Positions 44,304 through 55,440 of a DNA stretch of 64,000 nucleotides are shown here, one piece after another. The stretch spans positions 124,001 to 188,000 of the forward strand of contig JAGOQS010000002.1 of the NCBI GenBank assembly GCA_017991315.1, given 5' to 3'. The position numbers and the translations under genes were made by a program. This stretch comes from Ferrovibrio sp. Lineage in GTDB: Bacteria; Pseudomonadota; Alphaproteobacteria; Ferrovibrionales; Ferrovibrionaceae. Within the stretch, counting starts at the first letter, position 1. Each line of letters starts with the position of its first letter. Under the pieces are notes generated by a model. It was not told the DNA's origin. It did not search any database and saw only the letters and a program-made list of their open reading frames with translations.

Positions 44304-45433
44304 TGTCTTTCCTCCACTGGGACATAATCGATGTCGAAGCCGTAATGCCGGGGGCCATGTGCTGCGACGATCTCGGGAACCCGAAGCTGCTTTGGCGCAG
44401 GCGTTGCGATGATGGAAACATCCATGCCTTCCTGGATGTTCGTGTTGGTGTCCGACTCGCCGGTTCGGCTATCATGAATGGTGATGAGGTCGGGGGACGT
44501 GGCTTTCACTTCGCCATCGATCCAGAGAATGTGATTCTCGTTTTTCAGCCAGATGCGGGCTTTGCTACCGTTCGGCGCCTCGATGTAGAGGTCGCCATAC
44601 ATGTAACCGTCGCGTGATTCCCAGACTTTCTTGACGATACGGCCAGAATGCAAAATGTAGCCGTTAAGATATTCGGCAATGCGCTTCACCGGATCCTCAC
44701 CTGCCTGGCGCGCCGCAGAAATGGTGCGGCCGAGGTTCAAGGCACGTGTCAGATTGCCGCCGATGGCATGCTTCTTCAGCGTCCTGCCATCGACAACGAA
44801 GGCCGCGCGGGCACATTGCGCTTTCATATCGGCCGCCTTCGTGACCGTACTGATGGCCTTGCCCAGGCGTTCGCCCAGCACGCTCGAATTGCAGCCGGTA
44901 ACGGTCAGCGACATGCCCCAGGGATCGGCATAGGAGGCCGGGGCGAACGGAACGCCAGCGAGCGCGATCAGGTTTTGCGACATCTCTGGAATGGCCTTGC
45001 CGGCGCAATCGCAGTCGACCATGTCGATGCCAGCCGCCATGGCCGCAGCCAGCGGCGTGGTGGAGTTGCCAGCGCCCAGCTCGATGGGATAGACGCCTGT
45101 GACCGTCTTGCCGAGATGGGCTTCCAGCGTACGGAGGGCCAACACCATCGGCGGGGTCGTCAGTTGCTTGGTGGGGTAGCCGTTGGATACCAGCTGCTCC
45201 TCGGTCATCGGTGGGACCGGCGCAATCGAGCCGATACCTGACAGCGAGCAGAAGAGCTCATCGTCGCCAACCGTATCCAGGTCACGCCAGCGAGGGACCA
45301 CCCCCTTCTCGATCAGGGGCATCAGGGCGTCTCGGCCGGCATCGATACGACCACCGCCGCCGGTGCCGTAAATAGTCAGTCCACTGATGAAATCTTCAAC
45401 ATCCTGGGGGCTGATAAGTTGTCCGTGGGGCAT
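44300..45433 (-). CDS. DUF917 family protein (possible thiohydantoin desulfurase)
   Basis: 377 residues from MPHGQLIS; GAGAG eight bases upstream supports this ATG over an upstream TTG at 45457, which would lie inside the operator. Typical DUF917 blocks are present: LTIYGTGGGGRIDAGRDALM, PIELGAGNSTTPLAAAMAAG, DMVDCDCAGKAIPEMSQ and the C-terminal LITIHDSRTGESDTN. DUF917 proteins often accompany hydantoinase-type genes, and a member has been described as an S-methyl-thiohydantoin desulfurase; that function is only a hypothesis here. It is the first gene of the seven-gene oxidation operon. Confidence 0.85.
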   Translation of the reverse strand: MPHGQLISPQDVEDFISGLTIYGTGGGGRIDAGRDALMPLIEKGVVPRWRDLDTVGDDELFCSLSGIGSIAPVPPMTEEQLVSNGYPTKQLTTPPMVLALRTLEAHLGKTVTGVYPIELGAGNSTTPLAAAMAAGIDMVDCDCAGKAIPEMSQNLIALAGVPFAPASYADPWGMSLTVTGCNSSVLGERLGKAISTVTKAADMKAQCARAAFVVDGRTLKKHAIGGNLTRALNLGRTISAARQAGEDPVKRIAEYLNGYILHSGRIVKKVWESRDGYMYGDLYIEAPNGSKARIWLKNENHILWIDGEVKATSPDLITIHDSRTGESDTNTNIQEGMDVSIIATPAPKQLRVPEIVAAHGPRHYGFDIDYVPVEERQ

Positions 45434-45456
45434 AACCCGTCTCTCAAATAGGGACA

Positions 45457-45489
45457 ATGTCTTATATGTAGAGACATTAATCGCGCCAA
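45457..45489 (-). promoter_or_regulatory. sigma-70-type promoter with candidate IclR operator (DUF917-hydroxylase operon)
   Basis: On the minus strand TTGGCG (-35), a 17-base spacer and TATAAG (-10) form a promoter. A perfect palindrome ATGTCT-N9-AGACAT (45457-45477) covers the -10 box and lies 24-44 bases upstream of the ATG. It has the same half-site, spacer length and offset to the -10 as the element at 35719, pointing to one repressor for both operons. Confidence 0.75.
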
Positions 45490-46057
45490 ATTCGAAGAGT
45501 CAAGCTGAATGAACGTTAGGTTCCCCTATAACGATGCCCTGCTCCAAAAAACCAGATCGTTCTTAGCCTGGCCCCCCACACCCCATCCTTTGCGCCGCGC
45601 CAAAACAAGCGCAAGCAGCCCGCGCCACCGCTCGAGCCTCGCGCGATCTTTTTGGCAGCGGACATCCCATCCGCCAATAAGCGGGCCGCACCCGTATCGG
45701 CCGCTATCGGCAATTCATCCCGTCAGCCGCGGCGAACCTGATCAAGTCTGGCTGGCGCAAACGCGCCGTCAGTCCATCACTGCCCCGCCCAACAGCGGGG
45801 AATTTATGGAACAATTCCCGCTCAAAGAATGAGGCCGCCCGGGGCATCAAGTCATACTTGCAGCAGGGTTTGCGAGGTGGTCGGCGGAGCCGTCAAGGCG
45901 TCTTAAGAACGACGCGAAAAGAGGGTGAGCACGCGCCCCGTTTTCGAAAAATTTTCTGGGATCGGTCTCGGGATTTTGCGAAAAAACCCAAACAGGCCCA
46001 GAGGCCGCTCCGCCGCCTCGGTGAAGGCCGTCAAATAATTGATCAAAAAAGGGAAAA
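45490..46057. other. 568-bp region between catabolic operon and tRNA-Arg; no gene seen
   Basis: No frame shows a recognisable protein. It contains a hairpin GCGGGGAATT / AATTCCCGC (45795-45821) with a short T-poor tail. The frame at 45509-45832 has no ribosome site or family resemblance. This is the expected place for an island junction next to the tRNA 3' end, but no direct repeat of the tRNA end was found by eye at the other side. Confidence 0.5.
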
Positions 46058-46134
46058 TGGCGCGCTCGAAGAGATTCGAACTCCTGACCCCCAGATTCGT
46101 AGTCTGGTGCTCTATCCAGCTGAGCTACGAGCGC
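46058..46134 (-). tRNA. tRNA-Arg (anticodon ACG)
   Basis: 77 bases including an encoded CCA. The acceptor stem GCGCTCG pairs with CGAGCGC, the D arm reads AGCTCAGCTGGATAGAGC, the anticodon loop is CTACGAA giving ACG, and the T arm contains GTTCGAATC. The 3' end points toward the catabolic locus. Confidence 0.96.
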
Positions 46135-46419
46135 GTGACGCGGTGTGCCGCGACGGGGCCGGACCCTACTCAAACTCGCCCCCCGATGCAAGCCTCTCGC
46201 GGAGAGCTTTCCAGAGGCCCGCAAGTCTCGGATTTTCAAGGAAGAAGGTGCTTGCCTGGGCGATGCGCCTTTCGTTAGTATGCGGGCCAGTCCGTCTCCA
46301 GCCTGCAAGCTGGTGGCGAAATGGGGGTTGCCTCAGGATTGAATCGCGGTGGGAGCGCCATTGTCATGGCGGTGCCGCCGCATTACCGGTCCTGAGCAAG
46401 CTGTAACGCAAAAACGACT

Positions 46420-47772
46420 ATGAACGTGAGACGGCGCGGCATGTCACATCCTGTTGTTCTCGAGGCCCCTGTTGTTCTCGCAACCGAGATTGGGCGGGCG
46501 CCAGCGAAGCCGGTTGCGGCACAGCGTGGCTTGCGCTTGGTTTCCGCCCTCGCTCTGGTCTCGCTGCTTTCCGCCTGCTCCTATGTCACCGATGAATTGT
46601 GGCCCTCGCTGACCGGCGAGGAACCGACCGGCCGTCCGCTGGCGACGCAGCAGATCGCGCCTGCCGCGGTTGAGGCCAATCCGCAGCCGACCTTGAGCAT
46701 GCCGCAGCAGCAGCAGGTGGCGCAGCTTCCTCCCGCCCCCGCCCCAGGCGGCCCGGTGATGGGCAGCACCGGCTATCAGCCGATTGGCGTCACGCCCGGT
46801 CAGCCGACCGGCACTTTTGTCGGCCAGAAGGTGCAGCAGATGCGCGCCGAATTGCAGCAACTGCAGCAGGCCGTATCGCAGCGCAGCCAGCAGGTGCAGG
46901 CAGTGCGCGGCTCGGCCACCACGAATTCGCAGCGCTACCATGGCACCGTGGCGGCGATTAACACCCGCCTGCAGATGGGCACCACACCGGGCAACCCGAT
47001 CCTGGTGAACCAGTGGAATCAGGCCCAGGCCGATCTCGACCGCATGGCCACCGATGTGGCGGCGATGAATAGCTTGAGCAATGAAGTCGCCGCCGATTCC
47101 GCGATGGCGACCTACCTGCTGCAGGCCACCAAGTCGACCTACTCAATCTCCGGCGCCATCGACGAGGATCACCGCCAGCTTGCCGTGCTGGAGGATGAGA
47201 CCTCGAAGACCGTGGTGCAGATCGACCGCCTGCTCGGTGAACTCTCCGAGGATGTGGCGCGCCAGACCGCCTATGTCGGCACCGAGCGCGGTAACCTCAC
47301 CACCGTCGCCACCGCGATCAAGAGCGGCGAGGCCCTCGGCCCGTCGCTCGGCACCCGCGCCTTCGCCGCCGCCACCATGGCCGGTGGTCAGCCGCTCGGC
47401 TTCGCCTCGCCCGGCGGCGCGATAAGCGGTGCTGTCACCACCGGTGCGCTGCCGGTGGTTGGCACCGATGGCCGCACGCCGCTGGTGGTGATCCGCTTCG
47501 ACCGCGCCGATGTGCCCTATCAGCAGGCGCTGTACAACGCCGTGACCAAGGCGCTCGAGCGTCGGCCGCAGGCGCAGTTTGATGTCGTCGCTGTCGCCGC
47601 CGGCCAGGGCAATGTCGCCCAGGTGGCGAGCAACCAGAACCAGGCCCGCCGCAATGCTGACCGCGTGGTACGCAGCCTCGCCGATATGGGCCTGCCGGCC
47701 AGCCGCGTGACGGTTTCCGCCGCCGGCAACCCGCAGAGCGCCGCCAACGAGGTTCACGTCCTCGTCCGCTAA
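46420..47772 (+). CDS. lipoprotein with coiled-coil and C-terminal OmpA-like domain
   Basis: 450 residues. After a long N-terminal leader the lipoprotein signal LVSALALVSLLSACS places the lipid-bearing Cys near residue 53. A Pro/Gln-rich linker is followed by a helical region (about 135-290, VGQKVQQMRAELQQLQQAVS and ISGAIDEDHRQLAVLEDETS). The C-terminal domain (about 350-450) has LVVIRFDRADVPYQQALYNA, NQNQARRNADRVVRSLADMG and ASRVTVSAAGNPQSAANEVH, which follows the OmpA/MotB peptidoglycan-binding fold. Probably outer-membrane anchored. The start may instead be the ATG at 46441 (MSHPVVL). Confidence 0.75.
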   Translation: MNVRRRGMSHPVVLEAPVVLATEIGRAPAKPVAAQRGLRLVSALALVSLLSACSYVTDELWPSLTGEEPTGRPLATQQIAPAAVEANPQPTLSMPQQQQVAQLPPAPAPGGPVMGSTGYQPIGVTPGQPTGTFVGQKVQQMRAELQQLQQAVSQRSQQVQAVRGSATTNSQRYHGTVAAINTRLQMGTTPGNPILVNQWNQAQADLDRMATDVAAMNSLSNEVAADSAMATYLLQATKSTYSISGAIDEDHRQLAVLEDETSKTVVQIDRLLGELSEDVARQTAYVGTERGNLTTVATAIKSGEALGPSLGTRAFAAATMAGGQPLGFASPGGAISGAVTTGALPVVGTDGRTPLVVIRFDRADVPYQQALYNAVTKALERRPQAQFDVVAVAAGQGNVAQVASNQNQARRNADRVVRSLADMGLPASRVTVSAAGNPQSAANEVHVLVR

Positions 47773-47800
47773 TCTCCGCGCTTCGGCACTGAAAAAAGAA

Positions 47801-47827
47801 AAGCCCGCCATTGGCGGGCTTTTTTTT
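47801..47827. terminator. bidirectional intrinsic terminator
   Basis: AAGCCCGCC / GGCGGGCTT with an ATT loop is flanked by an A-rich run on the left and seven or more T on the right. It separates the convergent OmpA-like and SUMF1-like genes and can end both transcripts. Confidence 0.9.
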
Positions 47828-47859
47828 ATGCTCGATCGTCGCCGCCCAATCGCCCCTGC

Positions 47860-48582
47860 TCAATCATAGGCGCAGCGGAAACCGATATAGACGGCATAGA
47901 ATGATGCCGGCTTCCATTGCATCGCCTCGGCACGCGTCTGCTCGGCGCCATACCACCAGGAGCCACCGGCCGTGAGGGCTTCCCCGCCCTGCCCGTCATT
48001 GCCAGCGCCGCGACGATCCGCGAGCCATTCCCAGGCATTCGCGCCCATGTCGTAAAGACCGTTCACGCCGCGCTTGGATTGCGCCACCGGCCAATGCCGC
48101 TGGCGTGAATTGTTCATGCCCTCGGGGGCATCGCCAACGGGATAGACATAGGTGCGGCCAAGCACGAAGCCATCGCCCGGCTCGGCGCGGCTTTCGGTAT
48201 AGGCGGCCTGTTTCCATTCCGCCGCTGTCGGCAGGCGGCCGCCCTTCGCGCGGCAAAAAGCATCGGCCTCGGCCCAGGTGACATGCACGGCCGGTTCGTT
48301 CTCGCCCGCCACCGCACCGAAAGGCTGTGCCCAGGTCCAGCCCGGCCGCCGCGTCCAGCCGCCGGCATATTCGAAGCCGCCGCCCTCAGCTTCGGCCATG
48401 CTGCGGCGCTGGCGCGCTGCCATGTAGGCGCGGAAGGCGGCAACCGTGACTTCGGTGCGGTCGATGCTGAAACTGCCGATGCGCTGGCGCCCGAGCTCGA
48501 CGGCTTGCTCTGCTGCCTGCGCAGCAGCCGGCAGCATCAACACCGCGATCACGCCCATGACGATGATGTTATGCCGTCGCAT
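47860..48582 (-). CDS. exported SUMF1 (formylglycine-generating-enzyme fold) protein
   Basis: 240 residues from MRRHNIIVMG; the longer frame to 48687 would read into tRNA-Val and is rejected. A Sec signal peptide (about 1-24, ending AQAAE) leads to a SUMF1 domain: FSIDRTEVTVAAFRAYMAAR, AVHVTWAEADAFCRAKGGRL, PTAAEWKQAAY, GLYDMGANAWEWLADRR, GGSWWYGAEQTRAEA and YIGFRCAYD. Only two or so cysteines remain, and the catalytic cysteine pair of true sulfatase-modifying enzymes is not visible. A binding or structural role is thus more likely than formylglycine formation. Periplasmic. Confidence 0.85.
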   Translation of the reverse strand: MRRHNIIVMGVIAVLMLPAAAQAAEQAVELGRQRIGSFSIDRTEVTVAAFRAYMAARQRRSMAEAEGGGFEYAGGWTRRPGWTWAQPFGAVAGENEPAVHVTWAEADAFCRAKGGRLPTAAEWKQAAYTESRAEPGDGFVLGRTYVYPVGDAPEGMNNSRQRHWPVAQSKRGVNGLYDMGANAWEWLADRRGAGNDGQGGEALTAGGSWWYGAEQTRAEAMQWKPASFYAVYIGFRCAYD

Positions 48583-48654
48583 CCAAGTCCCCCGCCGCTG
48601 TGATCCAGCATGCATGACCGGGAATGGTGGCGAAAAAATGGTAGGCTGCAAGTC

Positions 48655-48729
48655 TGGTGGGCGGTGAGAGGGTCGAACTCCCGACATCCTCGGTGTAAAC
48701 GAGGCGCTCTACCACTGAGCTAACCGCCC
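48655..48729 (-). tRNA. tRNA-Val (anticodon TAC)
   Basis: 75 bases with encoded CCA. Acceptor GGGCGGT pairs with ACCGCCC, D arm TAGCTCAGTGGTAGAGC, anticodon loop GTTTACAC giving TAC, T loop GTTCGACCC. Confidence 0.96.
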
Positions 48730-48851
48730 GCGCTGCAGACGGCCGCTTATAGCAGGCGGCGCCATAGCTGCAAAGGTACTGGGGCTGCAAAGGTGCCGGG
48801 GGCAGCAAAGGTGCTGGCGCGTTGGGGCGAATTCGTCCAAGCTGCGGCCCG

Positions 48852-49298
48852 ATGACCGCACGTGATCTGAGCCTGCTGCCGCCTGACCTGAAAGCCTTCC
48901 TGGATCTTTGGGAAAGCAAGTGCCGGGGCCGTGCCATGCCTCAGCGCAGCGACTTCACGGTGGAGGAATTCACGCCTTGGCTTGGCCGCCTGCATCTGGT
49001 GCGGGTGGAAGGCGAGAATGGCGAGGATGGCCGCTACATCGTATTCGCCACCAGTTCAGCCGAGCGCTATGGCCGCGAGATGACCGGCAAGCTGATGAGC
49101 CAGTTCGAACCCGCCGAGATGGCGGAACGAGCCATGGAGGATCATCGCCGCATCCTCAATGCCCGCGGCCCGGTTCATAGCGAGATCAACGACACCTTCG
49201 GCCCGATCCTGATGCATTGGAGCCGCCTGGCGGTGCCCTTGAGCGACGACGGACAGCGGATCGACCGCTACCTGGTGGCACTGCACTATCATCTCTGA
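48852..49298 (+). CDS. PAS-domain protein of the PAS_5 type
   Basis: 148 residues from MTARDLSLLPPDLKAFLDLW. The pattern WESKCRGRAMPQRSDF, FTPWLGRLHLVRVE, YIVFATSSAERYGREMTGKL and PVHSEINDTFGPILMHWSRL with the end DRYLVALHYH matches the single-domain PAS_5 family common in Rhodospirillales and relatives. There is no output domain, so it may be a stand-alone sensor or adaptor; ligand unknown. It starts about 120 bases beyond tRNA-Val and is convergent with hup. Confidence 0.8.
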   Translation: MTARDLSLLPPDLKAFLDLWESKCRGRAMPQRSDFTVEEFTPWLGRLHLVRVEGENGEDGRYIVFATSSAERYGREMTGKLMSQFEPAEMAERAMEDHRRILNARGPVHSEINDTFGPILMHWSRLAVPLSDDGQRIDRYLVALHYHL

Positions 49299-49439
49299 GA
49301 ATTCCGCCGCCTGGCGCAGCCCGGCACCGGCCTGAAAGCCCCGGGCAAGCGAAACAGCTTTGTCATGCCATCAACGGCAACGAGCAGCGCCATGATGGCA
49401 CTGCCCGTTGTGTTTCCCGTCGATAAAAGCGGGTGTGGC

Positions 49440-49712
49440 TTAGCCGACCGCTTCCTTGAGGCTCTTGCCGGCGCGGAACTTGGCCTGACGCGTTGGCGGC
49501 AGGTCGATCCTCTCGCCGGTGCGCGGGTTGCGGCCCGGGCTTGCCCGCCGGGTGCCGACGAAGAAGCTGCCGAAGCCGACGATGCGCACCTCTTCACCAC
49601 GCTTGAGCGATTCTGTGATCAGGTCGAACACGGACTCAACGGCCCGTTCCGCCTGCTCCTTGCTCAAGCCGGTCGCCTCGCGCACTTGCACCATCAGATC
49701 CTGCTTATTCAC
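49440..49712 (-). CDS. hupB: HU family DNA-binding protein
   Basis: 90 residues starting at GTG (MNKQDLMVQVREATGLS), with GGAGG three to seven bases upstream. It has the HU body with VRIVGFGSFFVGTRRASPGR, the beta-arm with RNPRTGERIDLPPTR, and the end KFRAGKSLKEAVG. HU is the abundant nucleoid protein that bends DNA. The gene follows lon by 43 bases on the same strand, a conserved alphaproteobacterial arrangement. Confidence 0.96.
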   Translation of the reverse strand: MNKQDLMVQVREATGLSKEQAERAVESVFDLITESLKRGEEVRIVGFGSFFVGTRRASPGRNPRTGERIDLPPTRQAKFRAGKSLKEAVG

Positions 49713-49755
49713 GCCGCCTCCGTTTCCCGTCTAGTTCAGGCCGAAGCCGTTGAGT

Positions 49756-52167
<2,412 letters not shown>

Positions 52168-52293
52168 GCGAAATCTTTTTGCTACTGGGCCGCTGGGGAA
52201 ATCCCTGCGGCAACCGTTAGTGGGTAAGATGGGAGCTTGCCGTGGTTCCGTCAAGCCATGGTCCCCACACCCCACTTCACCGGACCGTTACTG

Positions 52294-52599
52294 ATGATTC
52301 TCGAATCGGCGTTGCTCCACATACGGAGCGGAATGGAATCGGATTTCGAAAAGGCGATGGCAGAGGCCGCGCAGTTCATCCGGCAAGTTCCTGGATTCAA
52401 AGGGCTGGAAGTGCGGCGCGGGATCGAACGCCCCGGCACTTACCTGCTGCTGGTGCGCTGGGCCAGCCTGGAAGCGCATACCGTCGGTTTCCGCCAGTCA
52501 CCACACTACCGCGAGTGGCGCGCCCGATTGCACGGCTATTACGAACCATTCCCCCTGGTGGAACATTGGGCCGAACCGGTGGTGGAGGCAGAGGCGTGA
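52294..52599 (+). CDS. antibiotic-biosynthesis-monooxygenase (ABM) fold protein
   Basis: 101 residues from MILESALLHIRSGMESDFEK. The ferredoxin-like ABM pattern is seen in FIRQVPGFKGLEVRRGIE, GTYLLLVRWASLEAH and GFRQSPHYREWRARL. Small ABM proteins are dimeric and range from cofactor-free oxygenases to heme-degrading or stress proteins, so activity cannot be assigned. It is divergent from lon. The ribosome site is weak; an earlier frame start at 52237 lies in the lon leader and is less likely. Confidence 0.75.
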   Translation: MILESALLHIRSGMESDFEKAMAEAAQFIRQVPGFKGLEVRRGIERPGTYLLLVRWASLEAHTVGFRQSPHYREWRARLHGYYEPFPLVEHWAEPVVEAEA

Positions 52600-52680
52600 G
52601 CCACGGAGATGATGGGAGGAAAATCCTGAAGGGTTGCGCGGCATCGTTGCTAAATCCCTGAAAAGATTGCGCCGCGCGGC

Positions 52681-52760
52681 TTATTTTTCCTTATTTCTCC
52701 TTATTCCTCCTTATTTTTCCTTATCTCGGCTTATTTCTTCTTATTCCACCTTATTCGCGC
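52681..52760. repeat. eight-copy 10-bp phased tandem repeat
   Basis: Eight consecutive 10-base units start with TTAT at exact ten-base steps (TTATTTTTCC, TTATTTCTCC, TTATTCCTCC, TTATTTTTCC, TTATCTCGGC, TTATTTCTTC, TTATTCCACC, TTATTCGCGC), followed by TTAAGCG. The T-tracts thus face the same side of the helix. The complementary strand carries repeated AAGGAGAAAT-like words. It lies in the non-coding spacer between the ABM gene and clpX. Confidence 0.9.
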
Positions 52761-52878
52761 TTAAGCGTTTGGATGGAATGGGGGAAATTCAGGAACATTA
52801 TACCGTGAGACCGGCCCAGCGTCAAAACCAAATGGGATTCATTGTACGCGCGCGCGAGTGACAGCCCCTGAACAACAT

Positions 52879-52952
52879 CGTCATGCCCGGGCTTGACCCG
52901 GGCATCTCGTGCCGCATGGCCTGAGATGCGCGGATCAAGTCCGCGCATGACG
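52879..52952. repeat. 74-bp imperfect palindrome, dispersed-repeat type
   Basis: The outer arms CGTCATGC / GCATGACG are perfect. Inside, each half carries its own hairpin (GCCCGGGCTTGACCCGGGC on the left; GCGCGGATCAAGTCCGCGC on the right), and the centre has ATCTC / GAGAT. Extended palindromes with this CGTCATGCCCGGGCTTGACC start are common dispersed intergenic repeats in alphaproteobacteria. Confidence 0.8.
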
Positions 52953-52984
52953 ATAATAAAGTACGCTGGCCACTCCCTCTCCTA

Positions 52985-53054
52985 TCATCCCCGCGAAAGC
53001 GGGGATCCCATTGTTTTCAATCCGAAATGGGACCCTCGCTTTCGCGAGGGTGAC
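52985..53054. repeat. second extended palindrome
   Basis: The left half TCATCCCCGCGAAAGCGGGG and the right half CCCTCGCTTTCGCGAGGGTG each form a hairpin and are imperfectly complementary to each other, joined through ATCCCATT / AATGGGA around a TCAATCC centre. It is a different family from the preceding palindrome, 32 bases away. Confidence 0.75.
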
Positions 53055-53105
53055 GAAGAGAAACAGGGAGTGACGGACCACAGAGAGCGTGGGCCTCAAA
53101 ACGAA

Positions 53106-53128
53106 ATGCCCGGCTTGTGGCCGGGCAT
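53106..53128 (-). terminator. terminator downstream of clpX
   Basis: ATGCCCGGC / GCCGGGCAT forms a nine-pair stem with a five-base loop. On the minus strand it is followed by TTCGTTTTG. It lies 34 bases after the clpX stop. Confidence 0.7.
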
Positions 53129-53161
53129 CGCGTGAAGTCTTGGTCAGGGAGAGCCGGGCGT

Positions 53162-54424
<1,263 letters not shown>

Positions 54425-54756
54425 GCCTACTCCGTCTTCTGGCCGGCACCGGACGAACCGGGCCCCGCCCTGCCCGCCGGGAAACACCGACGGGGCTTCA
54501 TCGAATCACCATAATAAGGAAGCACTTCGCGTCACACAACGCCCGGCTCCGCTGCCGCGCGCCCTACACCAGCCACGATACTAGTCACGGTGGGGTTAGA
54601 CAGGAATTAACGCGGACCGGCGGAATGGCAATCGGCTGAACCAATCCGGCAAGACGCCCTGCGAGCAAGCCGGGAATTGCATGCAACCGCCGAATCGGCA
54701 GCCATGCCAGCTTGGCGGCAATCTGCCTAATTCCCAGGCTTAAATCCGGGGCCGGC
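54425..54756. other. 332-bp clpX upstream region; no gene seen
   Basis: No coding frame is supported. It must contain the end of the clpP transcript and the clpX promoter, but no clear -35/-10 pair or terminator hairpin stands out. Confidence 0.5.
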
Positions 54757-55389
54757 TTACTTCTTGGCGTCGTCCGGCACAACCCGCTTATCGACCACTT
54801 CGTCCACAATGCCAAACTCCTTGGCCTGCTGGGCGGTCATGAAATTGTCCCGTTCCATTGCCGCTTCGATCGCGGCGAGCGGCTGGCCGGTATGGCGGGC
54901 ATAGATATCGTTGAGGCGGGCGCGGAGCTGCAGGATCTCGCGGGCGTGGATTTCGATATCCGCCGCGGCACCCTGATAGCCGCCGGACGGCTGGTGCACC
55001 ATGATGCGGCTGTTCGGCAGCGAGTAGCGCATGCCCTTCTCGCCGGCGGCGAGCAGCAGCGAGCCCATGGAAGCCGCCTGGCCGATGCACAGCGTCATCA
55101 CCTTCGGGCGGATATACTGCATGGTGTCGTAGATCGCCAGGCCGGAGGTGACCAGGCCGCCGGGGCTGTTGATATAGAAGGCGATTTCCTTGTTCGGGTT
55201 CTCGGCTTCGAGGAACAGCAACTGGGCGGTGATCAGCGAGGCGACCCCGTCATGCACCGGACCAACCAGGAAGATGATGCGCTCTTTCAGCAGGCGGGAA
55301 TAGATGTCGTAAGCCCGCTCGCCCCGATTGGTCTGCTCGATGACCATCGGAACCAGCGTATTCATGTAGGTGTCGATCATCTTGTCCAT
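54757..55389 (-). CDS. clpP: ATP-dependent Clp protease proteolytic subunit ClpP
   Basis: 210 residues from [20 protein letters not shown]. The catalytic serine lies in [11 protein letters not shown] (about residue 103) and the histidine in [14 protein letters not shown] (about 128); [19 protein letters not shown] is also conserved. ClpP forms the tetradecameric chamber that degrades proteins fed by ClpX or ClpA. An inner start at MNTLVP is possible. It follows tig across a 114-base spacer with a strong hairpin. Confidence 0.97.
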   Translation of the reverse strand: MDKMIDTYMNTLVPMVIEQTNRGERAYDIYSRLLKERIIFLVGPVHDGVASLITAQLLFLEAENPNKEIAFYINSPGGLVTSGLAIYDTMQYIRPKVMTLCIGQAASMGSLLLAAGEKGMRYSLPNSRIMVHQPSGGYQGAAADIEIHAREILQLRARLNDIYARHTGQPLAAIEAAMERDNFMTAQQAKEFGIVDEVVDKRVVPDDAKK

Positions 55390-55440
55390 AGAAGCCTGTC
55401 CGGTCGGCTCGCGTTGATTCGAGCTATGTTGCCTGGAGCA

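Larger units (their letters stand above)
52600..53161. other. 562-bp repeat-rich spacer between ABM gene and clpX
   Basis: No gene is supported. From left to right the stretch holds the 10-bp phased array (52681-52760), a short GCGCGCGCGAG run (52848-52858), two long palindromic elements (52879-52952 and 52985-53054) and the clpX terminator (53106-53128). Confidence 0.7.

Noticed and set aside
45509..45832. 107-codon plus-strand frame between the DUF917 operon and tRNA-Arg
   Set aside because: Composition is Pro/Arg/Ser-rich without motif or ribosome site; starts just beyond the promoter region.
48583..48687. Upstream extension of the SUMF1-fold gene
   Set aside because: It would overlap the tRNA-Val 3' end and lacks homology; the inner start gives a clean signal peptide.
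49366..49400. TGCCATCA / TGATGGCA inverted repeat after hup
   Set aside because: Only eight pairs with a 19-base loop and no T run; too weak to call a terminator.
52634..52861. 75-codon frame reading through the 10-bp tandem array
   Set aside because: A 10-base period shifts frame at every unit, so protein conservation is impossible; the frame is accidental.
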